DNA of 64,000 nucleotides, taken from NCBI RefSeq assembly GCF_001632775.1, contig NZ_CP015249.1, forward strand, positions 2,150,686-2,214,685. The letters run 5' to 3'. A model generated the notes under the pieces. The model ran no database searches. It saw only the letters and a program-made list of their open reading frames with translations, and was not told the DNA's origin. The translations under genes were made by a program, and so were the position numbers. Source of the stretch: Dokdonella koreensis DS-123 (lineage in GTDB: Bacteria; Pseudomonadota; Gammaproteobacteria; Xanthomonadales; Rhodanobacteraceae). Positions 38,999 through 50,427 of the stretch are shown here, piece by piece; the first letter of the stretch is position 1, and each line of letters opens with the position of its first letter.

Positions 38999-39234
38999 GT
39001 AGCTTTCCCCCTCGAGGACGCAGAATTGGGCCGGCAACAGGGCGAGCGATGGGCACCGGGGCCGGCGGCGGCGCTGCAACCTTGCCAAAGCACATTGCCG
39101 AGCACAAGGCTGACCGCAACGTACCGGCACGGTGACGCGCGTGGCCGGGGGAAGAAACCCGGCGCGAAGCCTGCGATGATGCGCGGCCGCCGGTCTACCC
39201 GGCCGCCATTCCCCGTTCTCCGACGAACCCTTGC

Positions 39235-39792
39235 ATGAACACCGAAGACGAGCCCCTGCTGCGGGCACTGGACGCCCATGTCCGGAACGGCGGCGACCGG
39301 ACCGCCGCCGAGGACTTTCGCCGGTTCCTGCTGGCGGGCGGGGCCTGCTTCGAGCGCTCGAACCCGGACGGCCATTTCACCGGCTCGGCCTGGCTGGTCA
39401 GCGGCGACGGCCACCGCGTACTGCTGACCCACCATCGCAAGCTCGGACGCTGGCTGCAGCTGGGCGGCCACGCCGACGGCGAGCGCGACCTGGCCAGCGT
39501 CGCGCTGCGCGAAGCGGAGGAGGAGTCGGGCCTGCCGGACCTTCGGGTGGAGCCGGCGATCTTCGACCTGGACCGCCATTGGATCCCCGCGCGCGGGGCC
39601 GAGCCGGGGCACTGGCACTACGACGTGCGCTTCGTCGTGCACGCGACCGGCACGGAGGCGTTCGCGGTCAGCCCCGAATCGCTGGCCCTGGCCTGGCGCG
39701 AGGTGGATGCGCTCGCCGGCGACCCCGGGACCGACGCCTCGCTGGCGCGGATGGCGCGCCGCTGGCTGGCGCAGCGGCGCGCCAGCGGGTGA
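39235..39792 (+). CDS. NUDIX hydrolase
   Basis: A 185-residue protein whose NUDIX box GGHADGERDLASVALREAEEESGL runs from about residue 77 with the E-x7-REAEEESG core intact. The N-terminal part (FLLAGGACFERSNPDGHFTGSAWLVS) and the DRHWIPARGAEPGHWHYDVRF segment are typical of the NUDIX group found across xanthomonads. It should cleave a nucleoside diphosphate linked to another moiety; the substrate is not clear. Its stop is 10 bases from the convergent efpL stop. Confidence 0.9.
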   Translation: MNTEDEPLLRALDAHVRNGGDRTAAEDFRRFLLAGGACFERSNPDGHFTGSAWLVSGDGHRVLLTHHRKLGRWLQLGGHADGERDLASVALREAEEESGLPDLRVEPAIFDLDRHWIPARGAEPGHWHYDVRFVVHATGTEAFAVSPESLALAWREVDALAGDPGTDASLARMARRWLAQRRASG

Positions 39793-39802
39793 GTGCGGCC
39801 CG

Positions 39803-40366
39803 TCAGGCGCGTCCGGAGAACTCGCCCGTCACGGTGTTGACGTAGACCTTCTCGCCGGTGGTGATGTACTCGGGCACCTGTACTTCCAGGCCGGTCGACA
39901 GCGTCGCCGGCTTCGCCCGCTTGGTCGCGCTGGCGCCCTTGAGCTCCGGTGCGGTGTCCACGACTTCCAGGACGACGGTCTGCGGCAGCTGCAGGGCGAC
40001 CGGCGCGTCGTCGATCAGTTGCACGAAGCAGCCCTCGATGCCGTCGACGATGTAGCCGGCCGCGTCCCCGACCGTTTCCGGGCCCAGCGTGTACTGCGTG
40101 TAGTCCTCGCTGTCCATGAACACGAAGGCATCCCCGTCCTTGTAGGAATAGCTGACCGCCCGGCGCGTCAGTTCGGTTTCCTTGAGGTCGTCGTCGGCGC
40201 GCAGCGAGATGTCGAGTTTCTGGGCGCCGGGAACGCTGTACATGACGAAGCGGTAGGTGACGTTGCCGCCGCGCCCTTGCGGTGCGCTGCGCTCGATGTC
40301 GCGGATCTGCCAGACCCTGCCGTCGTGCTCGACGACGTTGCCGCGCTTGATTTCGTAGGCTTTCAT
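39803..40366 (-). CDS. efpL: Elongation factor P-like protein EfpL (YeiP)
   Basis: A 187-residue translation factor of the YeiP/EfpL branch, which relieves ribosome stalling on proline-rich and some other sequences. It has the three EF-P beta-barrel domains. The tip loop reads [14 protein letters not shown] with Arg32 in place of the modifiable lysine of canonical EF-P, as expected for EfpL. The C-terminal domain ends [27 protein letters not shown] 40366 starts [12 protein letters not shown], the family N-terminus. EfpL should matter here since proteins in this window have many Pro runs. Confidence 0.93.
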   Translation of the reverse strand: MKAYEIKRGNVVEHDGRVWQIRDIERSAPQGRGGNVTYRFVMYSVPGAQKLDISLRADDDLKETELTRRAVSYSYKDGDAFVFMDSEDYTQYTLGPETVGDAAGYIVDGIEGCFVQLIDDAPVALQLPQTVVLEVVDTAPELKGASATKRAKPATLSTGLEVQVPEYITTGEKVYVNTVTGEFSGRA

Positions 40367-40394
40367 GGAAGGCTCGGAACGGTTGGAAAAGAGG

Positions 40395-41165
40395 TCACTT
40401 CGGCGCCAGGCGGACGGCACCGTCCAGGCGGATCGTCTCGCCGTTGATGTAGCGGTTGCCGAGCAGGTAGGCGACCAGGTCGGCGTACTCGTCGGGCTTG
40501 CCGAGCCGCTGCGGGAACGGGATCGACGCACTCAGCGACTCCTGCACCTGGGGCGGCATGCCGTCGACCATCGGCGTCCAGAAGATGCCGGGCGCGATCG
40601 TCACGACGCGGATGCCGAAGCGCGCCAGCTCGCGCGCCATCGGCAGCGTCATGCCGACCACGCCGCCCTTCGATGCGGAATAGGCCGCCTGGCCGATCTG
40701 GCCGTCGAAGGCCGCGACGGACGCGGTGTTGACGATGACGCCGCGCTCGCCGTCCTCGCCGGCACCGTTGTGCTGCATCAGGTCCGCGCAGGCCTTGGCC
40801 ACGTTGAACGAGCCGACCAGGTTGACCATCACGGTGGACTGGAACTGCTTGAGCGGCATCGGCGCGTCCTTGCCGAGGACGCGGCCGGCGCCGAGGATGC
40901 CGGCGCAGTTGACGGCGACGTTGAGGCCGCCGAGAAAGGCGTGGGCGGCGGCGACGCTGGCGGTGACGGCGGCCTCGTCGGAAACGTCGGTCCGGAAGTA
41001 GTTGGCCTTGTCGCTGCCGAGCGCGGCGACGGCCTCGCCGCCCTTGTCGTCGTTGAGGTCGAACAGGGCGACCTTGCCGCCGCGGGCGACCAGGTGCTGT
41101 GCCGTGGCGAAACCCAGACCGGATACGCCGCCGGTGATGACGGCCCTGACCTGATCGAGCTGCAT
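40395..41165 (-). CDS. Short-chain dehydrogenase, 3-hydroxyacyl-CoA type
   Basis: A 256-residue SDR of the HSD17B10/3-hydroxyacyl-CoA dehydrogenase kind. The cofactor motif is [16 protein letters not shown], the NNAG-type motif is [16 protein letters not shown], and the active site is Ser...Tyr-x3-Lys ([15 protein letters not shown]). Asp42 after strand 2 ([10 protein letters not shown]) favours NAD over NADP. It probably oxidises 3-hydroxyacyl-CoA intermediates of branched-chain amino acids or fatty acids, matching the acyl-CoA genes at 42-46 kb. AGGAGG lies just upstream of ATG 41165. Confidence 0.9.
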   Translation of the reverse strand: MQLDQVRAVITGGVSGLGFATAQHLVARGGKVALFDLNDDKGGEAVAALGSDKANYFRTDVSDEAAVTASVAAAHAFLGGLNVAVNCAGILGAGRVLGKDAPMPLKQFQSTVMVNLVGSFNVAKACADLMQHNGAGEDGERGVIVNTASVAAFDGQIGQAAYSASKGGVVGMTLPMARELARFGIRVVTIAPGIFWTPMVDGMPPQVQESLSASIPFPQRLGKPDEYADLVAYLLGNRYINGETIRLDGAVRLAPK

Positions 41166-41321
41166 GGAAACCTCCTAGAGCGTGCTATGGGCTACCGCGC
41201 GGCGGGCCGCGCAAAGGCGCGCATTGTAGCGGCGCGGCCCGTCACGTGCAGTGCGCGCATGCGGCCCGCCGGGCCGCGGAGCCGGCTTCACGAAAGCCCC
41301 GGCGCGTCGCCGCGCGGCCGG

Positions 41322-42134
41322 TCAGGTCACCGCGCGGCGGAAGTCCAGGTCGTAGCGCGTGCCCCCGGTCAGCGCGTGCAGGCGCATGTTGGTGATCCGG
41401 ATCGGGGCACCGTCGCTGACCGCGGCGGCGTTGGAGTCTTCCATCTCGGCGGGGTCGAGGATCGTGATGCCACCCACGCCGATCACGTCGAGCACGTTGT
41501 CGGGCCCGATCACGGCCGCCGTGCAGCCGTCGATCCCCAGGCCGAGCGCGAACGGATTGAGCGAAAGAGCCGTCAGCAGGCGGCCGAGGCGGTCGCTGGC
41601 CGAGCCGCCCGGATCGACGACCACGCGATTGGTCAGCCCCAGGCCGGGCGCCAGCGACACGCCGCCCTGGCGCGGCGTGGCGCCTTCGGCGCCGTGCATC
41701 AGCATGTGCTCGGAAAGGATCGCCGCGGAAGCACCGATCGCCCCGACGGCGACGCCGTCCGCGCTGCGCCGGCGCAGGCTGCGTGCGAGCTGGGTGCCGC
41801 CGATCAGCGTCGTCAGCCGCAGCGGCGCATGCGGGCCGATCACGATCAGGTCGGCATGGTCCATCGCGTCGAGCAGGCGCGGATTCATCGCGTCCGCCCG
41901 CGCCCGCAGCGAGTGGATGCGCACCTCGCCCGCGCCGGCCGCCAGCAGGGCCGGCTCCAGCCAGTGGTCGTCGTCGGACGCCGTGTCCGGCGCGGTCAGC
42001 AGGGCGATGCGCGGATGCACGCCGACGAACGAGAGCAGGCGCGTCAGCAGCCCGGCGGAGCGCTCGTCGCCGGCCAGTTCGCCGCAGGCGATGATCAGGC
42101 CGCGGGTGCGGTCGGGGGCGATATGCGCGGGCAT
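41322..42134 (-). CDS. Cyanophycinase-like (S51 peptidase fold) protein, probably lacking the catalytic histidine
   Basis: A 270-residue protein resembling cyanophycinases (peptidase family S51): the nucleophile region GAIGASAAILSEHM has Ser136, and LAPGLGLTNRVVVDPGGSASDRLGRLL with FALGLGIDGCTAAVIG aligns to the well-kept C-terminal half. In active cyanophycinases the segment after VVVD is Gln-His-Phe with the catalytic histidine; here it is Pro-Gly-Gly (residues 175-177), so the triad seems broken. No cyanophycin synthetase is in the window. It may be an inactive or repurposed relative. It has no signal peptide. Confidence 0.75.
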   Translation of the reverse strand: MPAHIAPDRTRGLIIACGELAGDERSAGLLTRLLSFVGVHPRIALLTAPDTASDDDHWLEPALLAAGAGEVRIHSLRARADAMNPRLLDAMDHADLIVIGPHAPLRLTTLIGGTQLARSLRRRSADGVAVGAIGASAAILSEHMLMHGAEGATPRQGGVSLAPGLGLTNRVVVDPGGSASDRLGRLLTALSLNPFALGLGIDGCTAAVIGPDNVLDVIGVGGITILDPAEMEDSNAAAVSDGAPIRITNMRLHALTGGTRYDLDFRRAVT

Positions 42135-42191
42135 CGAAGGGATCCGCAGGGCGTAGGGGGAGGCGAGTATAGGGCCTGGCGTCGCGCCGGC

Positions 42192-43094
42192 TCAGCCGTC
42201 GGGCCGGCTCGCGCGCGCCACCTTGCTCGAGGTCTCGCGCTGGAGCTGGCGCGACAGCCACAGGCCGGTATCGATCAGGAGGTCGAGGTCGATGCCGGTG
42301 GTGATGCCGAGGCCTTCGAGCATGTAGACGACGTCCTCGCTGGCGACATTGCCGGTCGCGCCGTTGGCGTACGGGCAGCCGCCGGTGCCGGACACCGCGC
42401 TGTCGACCACGGCGACGCCCTCTTCGAGGCAGGCCAGGATGTTGGCCAGCGCCTGGCCGCGCGTGTCGTGGAAATGCACGGCCAGCGCCTCGATCGGAAC
42501 CTCGGCCGCGACCGCGTGCAGCATCGCGCGGGCCTTGGCCGGCGTGCCGATGCCGATCGTGTCGCCCAGCGAGATCTCGTAGCAGCCCAGCTCGTACAGG
42601 CGGCGGGCCACGCGGACCACGTCGGCCACCGGCACCTCGCCCTGGTAGGGGCAGCCGAGTACGGTCGACACGTAGCCGCGGACCTGCACGCCGTCGGCGG
42701 CCGCGCGCTCGAGCACCGGCACGAAACGCTCGATCGACGCGTCGATCGAGGCATTGATGTTGCGCTGGTTGAAGGCTTCGGACGCCGCGGTGAACACCGC
42801 GACCTCGTCGGCACCGACCTCGCGGGCGCGGTCGTAGCCCTTCTCGTTCGGCACCAGCACCGGATAGCGGATGCCCGGCCGGCGGTCGATGCCGGCGAAC
42901 ACCTCGGCGGCGTCGGCCAGCTGCGGGATCCACTTGGGACTGACGAAGCTGGTCGCCTCGATCGAGCGCAGGCCGGTCCTGGAAAGGCGGTCGATCAGCG
43001 CGATCTTCGTCGCCGCGGGAATGATGGTCTTCTCGTTCTGCAGGCCGTCGCGTGGGCCGACCTCGACGATGCGGACGTGGCTGGGCAGGGTCAT
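42192..43094 (-). CDS. mvaB: Hydroxymethylglutaryl-CoA lyase
   Basis: A 300-residue TIM-barrel enzyme that splits HMG-CoA to acetoacetate and acetyl-CoA, the last step of leucine degradation. Visible are the N-terminal VEVGPRDGLQNEKTI, the metal-binding HFHDTRGQALANILA, and the active-site loop TGGCPYANGATGN with the catalytic Cys. It follows the methylcrotonyl-CoA carboxylase biotin subunit gene after ten bases on the same strand and is thus the last gene of the leucine cluster. Confidence 0.95.
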   Translation of the reverse strand: MTLPSHVRIVEVGPRDGLQNEKTIIPAATKIALIDRLSRTGLRSIEATSFVSPKWIPQLADAAEVFAGIDRRPGIRYPVLVPNEKGYDRAREVGADEVAVFTAASEAFNQRNINASIDASIERFVPVLERAAADGVQVRGYVSTVLGCPYQGEVPVADVVRVARRLYELGCYEISLGDTIGIGTPAKARAMLHAVAAEVPIEALAVHFHDTRGQALANILACLEEGVAVVDSAVSGTGGCPYANGATGNVASEDVVYMLEGLGITTGIDLDLLIDTGLWLSRQLQRETSSKVARASRPDG

Positions 43095-43104
43095 GGCGGG
43101 TTTC

Positions 43105-45102
<1,998 letters not shown>

Positions 45103-45116
45103 GGTCGGGGAATCCT

Positions 45117-45506
45117 TCATTCCGCTGCGTGGCAGACCGCTTCGACGTTGTGGCCGTCCGGGTCGAGCACGAAGGCACCGTAGTAGTGCGGGTGATAGTG
45201 CGGCCGCAGCCCGGGCGCGCCGTTGTCGACGCCGCCGGCGGCCAGCGCGGCGCGGTGGAACGCGTCGACAGCGGCGCGGTCGGTCGTCGCGAACGCGACG
45301 TGCACGGGGCCGCGTGTTGCGTCGGCACCGTCGCCGATCCAGAAATACGGCTTGCCGGCCTGACCGAAGCCGGCATGGTTGCCGGCGCCGGTCTGCGCCG
45401 CATCGACCTGCATGACCAGGCCGATGCCGAGCGGCGCCAGCGCGCGCTGGTAGAACGCGAGGCTGCGCGTGAAGTCCGAAACCGAGAAGCCGACGTGATC
45501 GAGCAT
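45117..45506 (-). CDS. VOC-family (glyoxalase/bleomycin-resistance fold) protein
   Basis: A 129-residue protein with the paired beta-alpha-beta-beta-beta modules of the VOC fold. Likely metal-site positions are His4 (LDHVGFSVSD), a central region VHVAFATTDRAAVDAFH, and the C-terminal ...DPDGHNVEAVCH, where the Glu near the end is conserved. It lacks a recognised substrate. It sits between the enoyl-CoA hydratase and biotin carboxylase genes, joined by overlapping starts and stops, so it is probably part of the same operon; a role in acyl-CoA metabolism is possible. ATG 45506 follows GGGAG by five bases. Confidence 0.85.
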   Translation of the reverse strand: MLDHVGFSVSDFTRSLAFYQRALAPLGIGLVMQVDAAQTGAGNHAGFGQAGKPYFWIGDGADATRGPVHVAFATTDRAAVDAFHRAALAAGGVDNGAPGLRPHYHPHYYGAFVLDPDGHNVEAVCHAAE

Positions 45507-45508
45507 CG

Positions 45509-46303
45509 TCACTCCCGGCCGGCCCAGGCCGGGGCACGCTTGTCGAGGAACGCGGTCAGGCCCTCCTGGCCCTCGGCCGAGACGCGCAGCCGGGCGATCA
45601 GCGCGGCGTTCTCGCGATCGGCCTGCTCGGCGCCGTCACGCGTGATGCCGGCCACCCGCAGCGCCAGCCGCTTGGCTTCGTCCTGGGCGATCGGGCCGCA
45701 CTTGCCGAGCATGTGCAACAGGCGCTCCACGGTGGCGTCGAGCGCCTCGGCGGCGACGCACTCGTGCAGCAGGCCGATCCGTGCGGCCTCGGCGGCGTCG
45801 AACACCTCGGCGCTGGCGAAATAGCGCCGCGCCTGGCGAACGCCGATGGCGGCCGATACGTACGGAGAAATGACCGCCGGAACCAGCCCGAGTTTGGCTT
45901 CGGACAGCGAGAACTTGGCCGATTCGACACCGACCGCGATGTCGCAGCAGGCGACCAGCCCGACGCCGCCGCCGTAGGCCGAGCCGTTGACGCGCGCGAT
46001 CGTCGGCTTGGACAGGAAGTTGAGCGTGCGCATCAGCTGCGCCAGGCGCAGCGAATCGGCACGGTTCTCGGCCTCGTCGGCGGCCGCCATGCTGCGCATC
46101 CAGTTGAGGTCGGCGCCGGCGGAAAAGGTAGCGCCGGCACCGGTCACCACCACCGCGCGTACGGCCGGGTCGGCATCGAGCGACTTGAGCGCGGCGGTCA
46201 GCTCGGCGATCAGCGCGGCATCGAACGCGTTGTGCACGCCGGGGCGGTCGAGGACGAGGTAGGCGGCCGAACCGCGTCGATCGATCTGTATCGCTGCCGG
46301 CAT
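45509..46303 (-). CDS. Enoyl-CoA hydratase, probably methylglutaconyl-CoA hydratase (LiuC type)
   Basis: A 264-residue crotonase-fold enzyme. The oxyanion-hole segment FSAGADLNWMRSM and the second one AYGGGVGLVACCDIAVGVESAKFSLSEAKLGLVP in parts are typical; Glu residues at the hydratase positions are in SEAKLGLVP. In the leucine pathway it would hydrate 3-methylglutaconyl-CoA to HMG-CoA, the substrate of the lyase encoded downstream. It appears to be the first gene of the operon. The expected liuA and liuB genes are absent. Confidence 0.9.
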   Translation of the reverse strand: MPAAIQIDRRGSAAYLVLDRPGVHNAFDAALIAELTAALKSLDADPAVRAVVVTGAGATFSAGADLNWMRSMAAADEAENRADSLRLAQLMRTLNFLSKPTIARVNGSAYGGGVGLVACCDIAVGVESAKFSLSEAKLGLVPAVISPYVSAAIGVRQARRYFASAEVFDAAEAARIGLLHECVAAEALDATVERLLHMLGKCGPIAQDEAKRLALRVAGITRDGAEQADRENAALIARLRVSAEGQEGLTAFLDKRAPAWAGRE

Positions 46304-46511
46304 GGCGGATCCGAACGGGGGAAAGGCATCATGATAGCCGCGCCGCGCGCGGGTTTGCGCCGCCGCCTCGGCGCCTGGCGGTGCCGGCTCGGGCCAGTGG
46401 CCACCGTGCCGTCCGCGAAGCGGTTTCGCCCTGCGAATGCCTATCGTTTACAATCGGCCGGCTTCGCGCGTGCCGTCGCCTCGCGCATGTCCCAACCGGC
46501 CGAGGATACCC

Positions 46512-47795
46512 ATGCGAATGCTGTTTCGCCTATCGCCGGCGCTGTGCCTGGCGGCCCTGACCGTCGCACTGCCGCCGCTCGCCGCGGAACCCGCCGCCGC
46601 GCCGGCCCCGTCGAGCGAGGCGGTAGTCGCCACGTATGCGGCGATCGCGCTGGCCGGCTACGAGGATGCGCTCAAGGACGCGCGCACGCTGTCCAAGGCG
46701 ATCGACACCCTGGCCAAAACACCCGATGCCAGGACCCTGGCCGCCGCGCGCAAGGCCTGGATCGACGCGCGCGTGCCGTACATGCAGACCGAGGTGCTGC
46801 GCTTCGGCAATCCGGTCGTCGATGCCTGGGAAGGACGCGTCAACGCCTGGCCGCTCGACGAGGGCCTGATCGACTATGTCGATGCCGCCTACGGCAGCGA
46901 GTCGGACGCCAATGCCTGGTACGCGGCCAACATCATCGCCAATCCGCGCCCGCGCATCGGCGGCCGCGAGATCGACGCCAGGAAAATCACACCGGCCCTG
47001 CTGGCCGACACCCTGCACGAGATCGGCGGCATCGAGGCCAACGTGGCCTCCGGCTACCACGCGATCGAGTTCCTGCTCTGGGGGCAGGACCTCAACGGTA
47101 CCGGTGCCGGCGCCGGCGATCGTCCCGCCACCGACTTCGACCCGAAGCGCTGCACCGGCGGCCATTGCCAGCGGCGCGTCGACTACCTCAAGGCCGCCAT
47201 GGCGCTGCTGCTTGAGGACCTCGCCGAGGCGGTCGCGGACTGGAAGACGGGCGGTGCCGCGCGAGCCCACGCGACCCAGGCCGGCCTGGCCTCGATGCTG
47301 ACCGGCATGGGCAGCCTCTCCTACGGCGAGCTGGCCGGCGAGCGGATGAAGCTCGGCCTGATCCTGCACGACCCGGAAGAGGAACACGACTGCTTCTCCG
47401 ACAACACCCACAACTCGCATTTCTACAACCAGGTCGGCATCCGCAACGTCTACCTCGGCCGCTACCGGCGGCCCGACGGCAAGACCGTGCAGGGGCCGTC
47501 GCTGTCGGACCTGGTCAAGGCCAAGGACCCGGCGCTCGACGCGGAAATGCGGGCACGGCTCGACGCCACCATCACGGCGATGACGGCCCTGGTCCGGCGT
47601 GCCGAAAGCCGCGAGCGCTACGACCAGATGCTCGGCGAGGGCAATGCCGAGGGCAACGCCGTGATCCAGACGGCGATCGACCGCCTGATCGACCAGACCC
47701 GCTCGATCGAGCGGGTCGTCACCGCGCTCGGCATCGGCCGCATCGACATCGAAGGCTCGGACAGCCTCGACCGGCCGGCGGCGGTCTTCGAATAG
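46512..47795 (+). CDS. Imelysin-family periplasmic protein, first copy
   Basis: A 427-residue exported protein (signal peptide MRMLFRLSPALCLAALTVALPPLAA). The imelysin signature GYHAIEFLLWGQDLNGT has the conserved G-x-H-x-x-E. The later segment LTGMGSLSYGELAGERMKLGL is also typical. Imelysins (IrpA/ICMP group) are linked to iron-limited growth, but their activity is not settled. It heads a four-gene operon with a di-haem DUF1111 protein, a second imelysin and a DUF1513 protein, a known arrangement in pseudomonads. A TACAAT hexamer at 46448-46453 is a possible -10. No convincing Fur box is seen. Confidence 0.93.
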   Translation: MRMLFRLSPALCLAALTVALPPLAAEPAAAPAPSSEAVVATYAAIALAGYEDALKDARTLSKAIDTLAKTPDARTLAAARKAWIDARVPYMQTEVLRFGNPVVDAWEGRVNAWPLDEGLIDYVDAAYGSESDANAWYAANIIANPRPRIGGREIDARKITPALLADTLHEIGGIEANVASGYHAIEFLLWGQDLNGTGAGAGDRPATDFDPKRCTGGHCQRRVDYLKAAMALLLEDLAEAVADWKTGGAARAHATQAGLASMLTGMGSLSYGELAGERMKLGLILHDPEEEHDCFSDNTHNSHFYNQVGIRNVYLGRYRRPDGKTVQGPSLSDLVKAKDPALDAEMRARLDATITAMTALVRRAESRERYDQMLGEGNAEGNAVIQTAIDRLIDQTRSIERVVTALGIGRIDIEGSDSLDRPAAVFE

Positions 47796-47797
47796 GC

Positions 47798-49342
47798 ATG
47801 GCACGGTCGCCCCTGGTCGCTGCCGGCAGGGCACGATGGCGGCGCCGGACGGCAGCCTGCCTGCTGCTGCCGGTGCTGGCCGCGGCCGGCGCCTCGGCGC
47901 CGCCCGCCCGCAGCGACCTGTCGCCGGCCGACCGCGAGCGCGTCCGGGCCATCGTCGCGCCCGCCACCGACTTCTCCGTGCCGGAAGCCTTCGAGTCGCT
48001 GCCCGCCGGTGCGGCGACGGTGCGCGACAAGCCGCTGACCCGCGACATCTTCTCGTTTCCGTCGGCCAATCTCGATTTCGCCGGACGCCAGCGGTTCGCG
48101 ATCGGCAATGGCCTGTTCCGCAAGGACTGGGTATCCGCGCCGTCCTCGACCCAGGCCTCGGACGGGCTCGGTCCGCTGTTCAATGCGCGCTCGTGCCAGG
48201 GCTGTCATCTGAAGGACGGCCGGGGTGTCGTGCCGGTGCCCGGCGAACCGGCTGTCTCGCTGTTCCTGCGGCTTTCGATACCGCCGCGGACCGTCGAGGA
48301 GAAGCGCCGCATCGCCGAGCGGCAGGCCGCGGTGATCGCCGAGCCGACCTACGGCACGCAACTGCAGAACTTCGCCGTGCCGGGTCTCGCCGCCGAGGGC
48401 CAGCTGCGGATCGACTGGAGCGAGCAGCCGGTCGCCCTGGCCGGCGGGGAAACGGTCGTCCTGCGACGGCCCAGCTACCGGATCGTGGACCTCGGCTACG
48501 GGCCGCTGCACGAGCAGGCGCTGCTGTCGCCACGCCTGGCGCCGCCGATGATCGGGCTCGGCCTGGTCGAGGCGATCCACGAGGACGACATCCTTGCCCA
48601 TGCCGCACGGCGCGGCGATCCCGACGGCGTCGTCGGCAAGGTGGGCCGCGTGCGCGATGCCGGTAGCGGCCGGCTCGTGCTGGGGCGGTTCGGCTGGAAG
48701 GGCGGCCAGCCCGACGTCCGGCAGCAGGCCGCGCATGCGTTCTCCGGCGACATGGGGCTTTCCACGCCGCTGCTGCCCGACCATTGGGGCGACTGCAGCG
48801 CCGGCCAGAGCGCCTGCCGGTCGCTGCCGCACGGTGCGCAACCGGCGTTCGGGCCGCACGAGATATCCGGCGAGCTGCTCGACTTCGTGGCGTTCTATTC
48901 CTCCCACCTGGCGGTGCCGGCGCGCCGCGCGCCGGACGATGCGCGCGTGCTGGCCGGCAAGCGGCTGTTCTACGAGGCACGCTGCACCGCCTGTCACGTA
49001 CCCAAGTTCGTGACCCGCCGTGACGCGCCCGCTGCGGAGCACCGCTTCCAGCTGATCTGGCCGTACAGCGACTTCCTGCTGCACGACATGGGCGAGGGCC
49101 TGGCCGACGGGCGCCCGGAAGGCGACGCCGGCGGCCGCGAGTGGCGCACGCCGCCGCTGTGGGGGATCGGCCTGGCGACCACGGTGGAGCCGCGGGCGAC
49201 CTTCCTGCACGATGGCCGCGCCCGCAGCGTGCTCGAGGCGATCCTCTGGCACGGGGGCGAGGCCCAGGCGGCGCGTGACCGTGTCGTCGGCCTGAGCCCG
49301 GCACAGCGTGCCGACCTGATCCGTTTCGTGGAGTCGCTATGA
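47798..49342 (+). CDS. Di-haem oxidoreductase, DUF1111 (thiol oxidoreductase-like)
   Basis: A 514-residue exported c-type cytochrome. Two haem-attachment motifs are visible: CQGCH at about residues 133-137 and CTACH at 396-400. The signal peptide is basic and longer than usual (RARWRRRTAACLLLPVLAAAG). The DUF1111 family resembles MauG-type di-haem peroxidases, but its substrate is unknown. The start is two bases after the stop of the first imelysin gene and its stop overlaps the second imelysin start by four bases, so the three are one operon. Confidence 0.93.
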   Translation: MARSPLVAAGRARWRRRTAACLLLPVLAAAGASAPPARSDLSPADRERVRAIVAPATDFSVPEAFESLPAGAATVRDKPLTRDIFSFPSANLDFAGRQRFAIGNGLFRKDWVSAPSSTQASDGLGPLFNARSCQGCHLKDGRGVVPVPGEPAVSLFLRLSIPPRTVEEKRRIAERQAAVIAEPTYGTQLQNFAVPGLAAEGQLRIDWSEQPVALAGGETVVLRRPSYRIVDLGYGPLHEQALLSPRLAPPMIGLGLVEAIHEDDILAHAARRGDPDGVVGKVGRVRDAGSGRLVLGRFGWKGGQPDVRQQAAHAFSGDMGLSTPLLPDHWGDCSAGQSACRSLPHGAQPAFGPHEISGELLDFVAFYSSHLAVPARRAPDDARVLAGKRLFYEARCTACHVPKFVTRRDAPAAEHRFQLIWPYSDFLLHDMGEGLADGRPEGDAGGREWRTPPLWGIGLATTVEPRATFLHDGRARSVLEAILWHGGEAQAARDRVVGLSPAQRADLIRFVESL

Positions 49343-50427
49343 AGAGCGCCTGGAGCCTCCTGCTCGTCGTACTCGCGGTGCTGCCGGCCGGCACCGTGCG
49401 CGCCGCATCGCCGCCGGCGGATCTGGGCCAGCGCTGGATCGACGGCTACGTGCGTCCGCAGGCCGCCGCCCTGGTGCAGGCGGCCGGTGCCGTCGACACG
49501 GCGCTGAGCGCCTACTGTGCCGCCCCGGGCGACGCCGCCGCGTACGAGGCCGTTCGCACGCGCGTGGGCGCGCTGGCGCAGGCCTGGGGGCGGATCGAGT
49601 TCCTGCGCTTCGGGCCCTTGGTCGAGGCCAACCGGTTCGAGCGGTTCGCGTTCTTTCCCGATCCGCGCGGCCTGGTCCAGAAGCAGGTCGGCGCACTGCT
49701 GGCCGCCGCCGACACTGCGGTGCTGGAGGAGGGCGCGCTCGCGGCGCGCAGCGTCGCGGTGCAGGGCCTGCCTGCCCTGGACCATGCCTTGTTCGCCACC
49801 GATGCCGCCGACGTCATCGGCCGCGACGACGCCGCCGGGCGCTATCGCTGCGCCTATGCCCGGGCGGTCGCACGGACGCTCGGTCGGACCGCCGGCGAGA
49901 TCGCACATGGCTGGAGCACGGAGGGAACGTTCGCGCGCGAGTTCGCACGGCCGGCGGCCGGCAACCGCCTGTATCGCACGCCGGCGGAGGTGGCTGCCGA
50001 AGGCGTCAAGGCGCTCTCCGGCGGCATCCAGTTCGTACGCGACATCAAGCTGGCACCGGCCCTGGGCACCGGTCCGGACAGCGCCCGTGGCCAGCGCCTG
50101 CCGCTGTGGCGCAGCGGGGCCACGGCGCGCCTGCTGAGCGGCACGGTGACCGGCATGCGCGATTTCCTCGATGCCGGAAGGCTCGGCGAAACGCTCGCAG
50201 CGGACGCGCGCTGGGTGTCGGCGGCCTTCCATGACGAGGCGACCCGCATCGCCCAGGGGCTGGACGCCGTGCCCCTGCCGCTGGATCGGGCGCTCACCGA
50301 GCCGGAGGCACGCGCCGCGATCGAGCTGGCGATGCTCCAGCTCAAGAACCTCCAGGACATCAATGACGCGTTCCTGGCGCCGGCACTCGGCGTCAACATC
50401 GGCTTCAACGCGTTCGATGGCGATTGA
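49339..50427 (+). CDS. Imelysin-family periplasmic protein, second copy
   Basis: A 362-residue exported protein (signal peptide ending near GTVRA). It is distant from the first imelysin: the key motif here is GLPALDHALF, with the conserved His, and the ending GFNAFDGD is usual for the second imelysin of these operons. It overlaps the DUF1111 gene before it and the DUF1513 gene after it. The two imelysins probably act together with the haem protein in periplasmic iron or haem handling; this is inferred from gene order. Confidence 0.92.
   Translation: MKSAWSLLLVVLAVLPAGTVRAASPPADLGQRWIDGYVRPQAAALVQAAGAVDTALSAYCAAPGDAAAYEAVRTRVGALAQAWGRIEFLRFGPLVEANRFERFAFFPDPRGLVQKQVGALLAAADTAVLEEGALAARSVAVQGLPALDHALFATDAADVIGRDDAAGRYRCAYARAVARTLGRTAGEIAHGWSTEGTFAREFARPAAGNRLYRTPAEVAAEGVKALSGGIQFVRDIKLAPALGTGPDSARGQRLPLWRSGATARLLSGTVTGMRDFLDAGRLGETLAADARWVSAAFHDEATRIAQGLDAVPLPLDRALTEPEARAAIELAMLQLKNLQDINDAFLAPALGVNIGFNAFDGD

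Noticed and set aside
46424-46453. Possible Fur box ahead of the imelysin gene
   Set aside because: The bases near GAATGCCTATCGTTTAC match the 19-base consensus at too few positions; only the TACAAT -10-like hexamer is worth noting.
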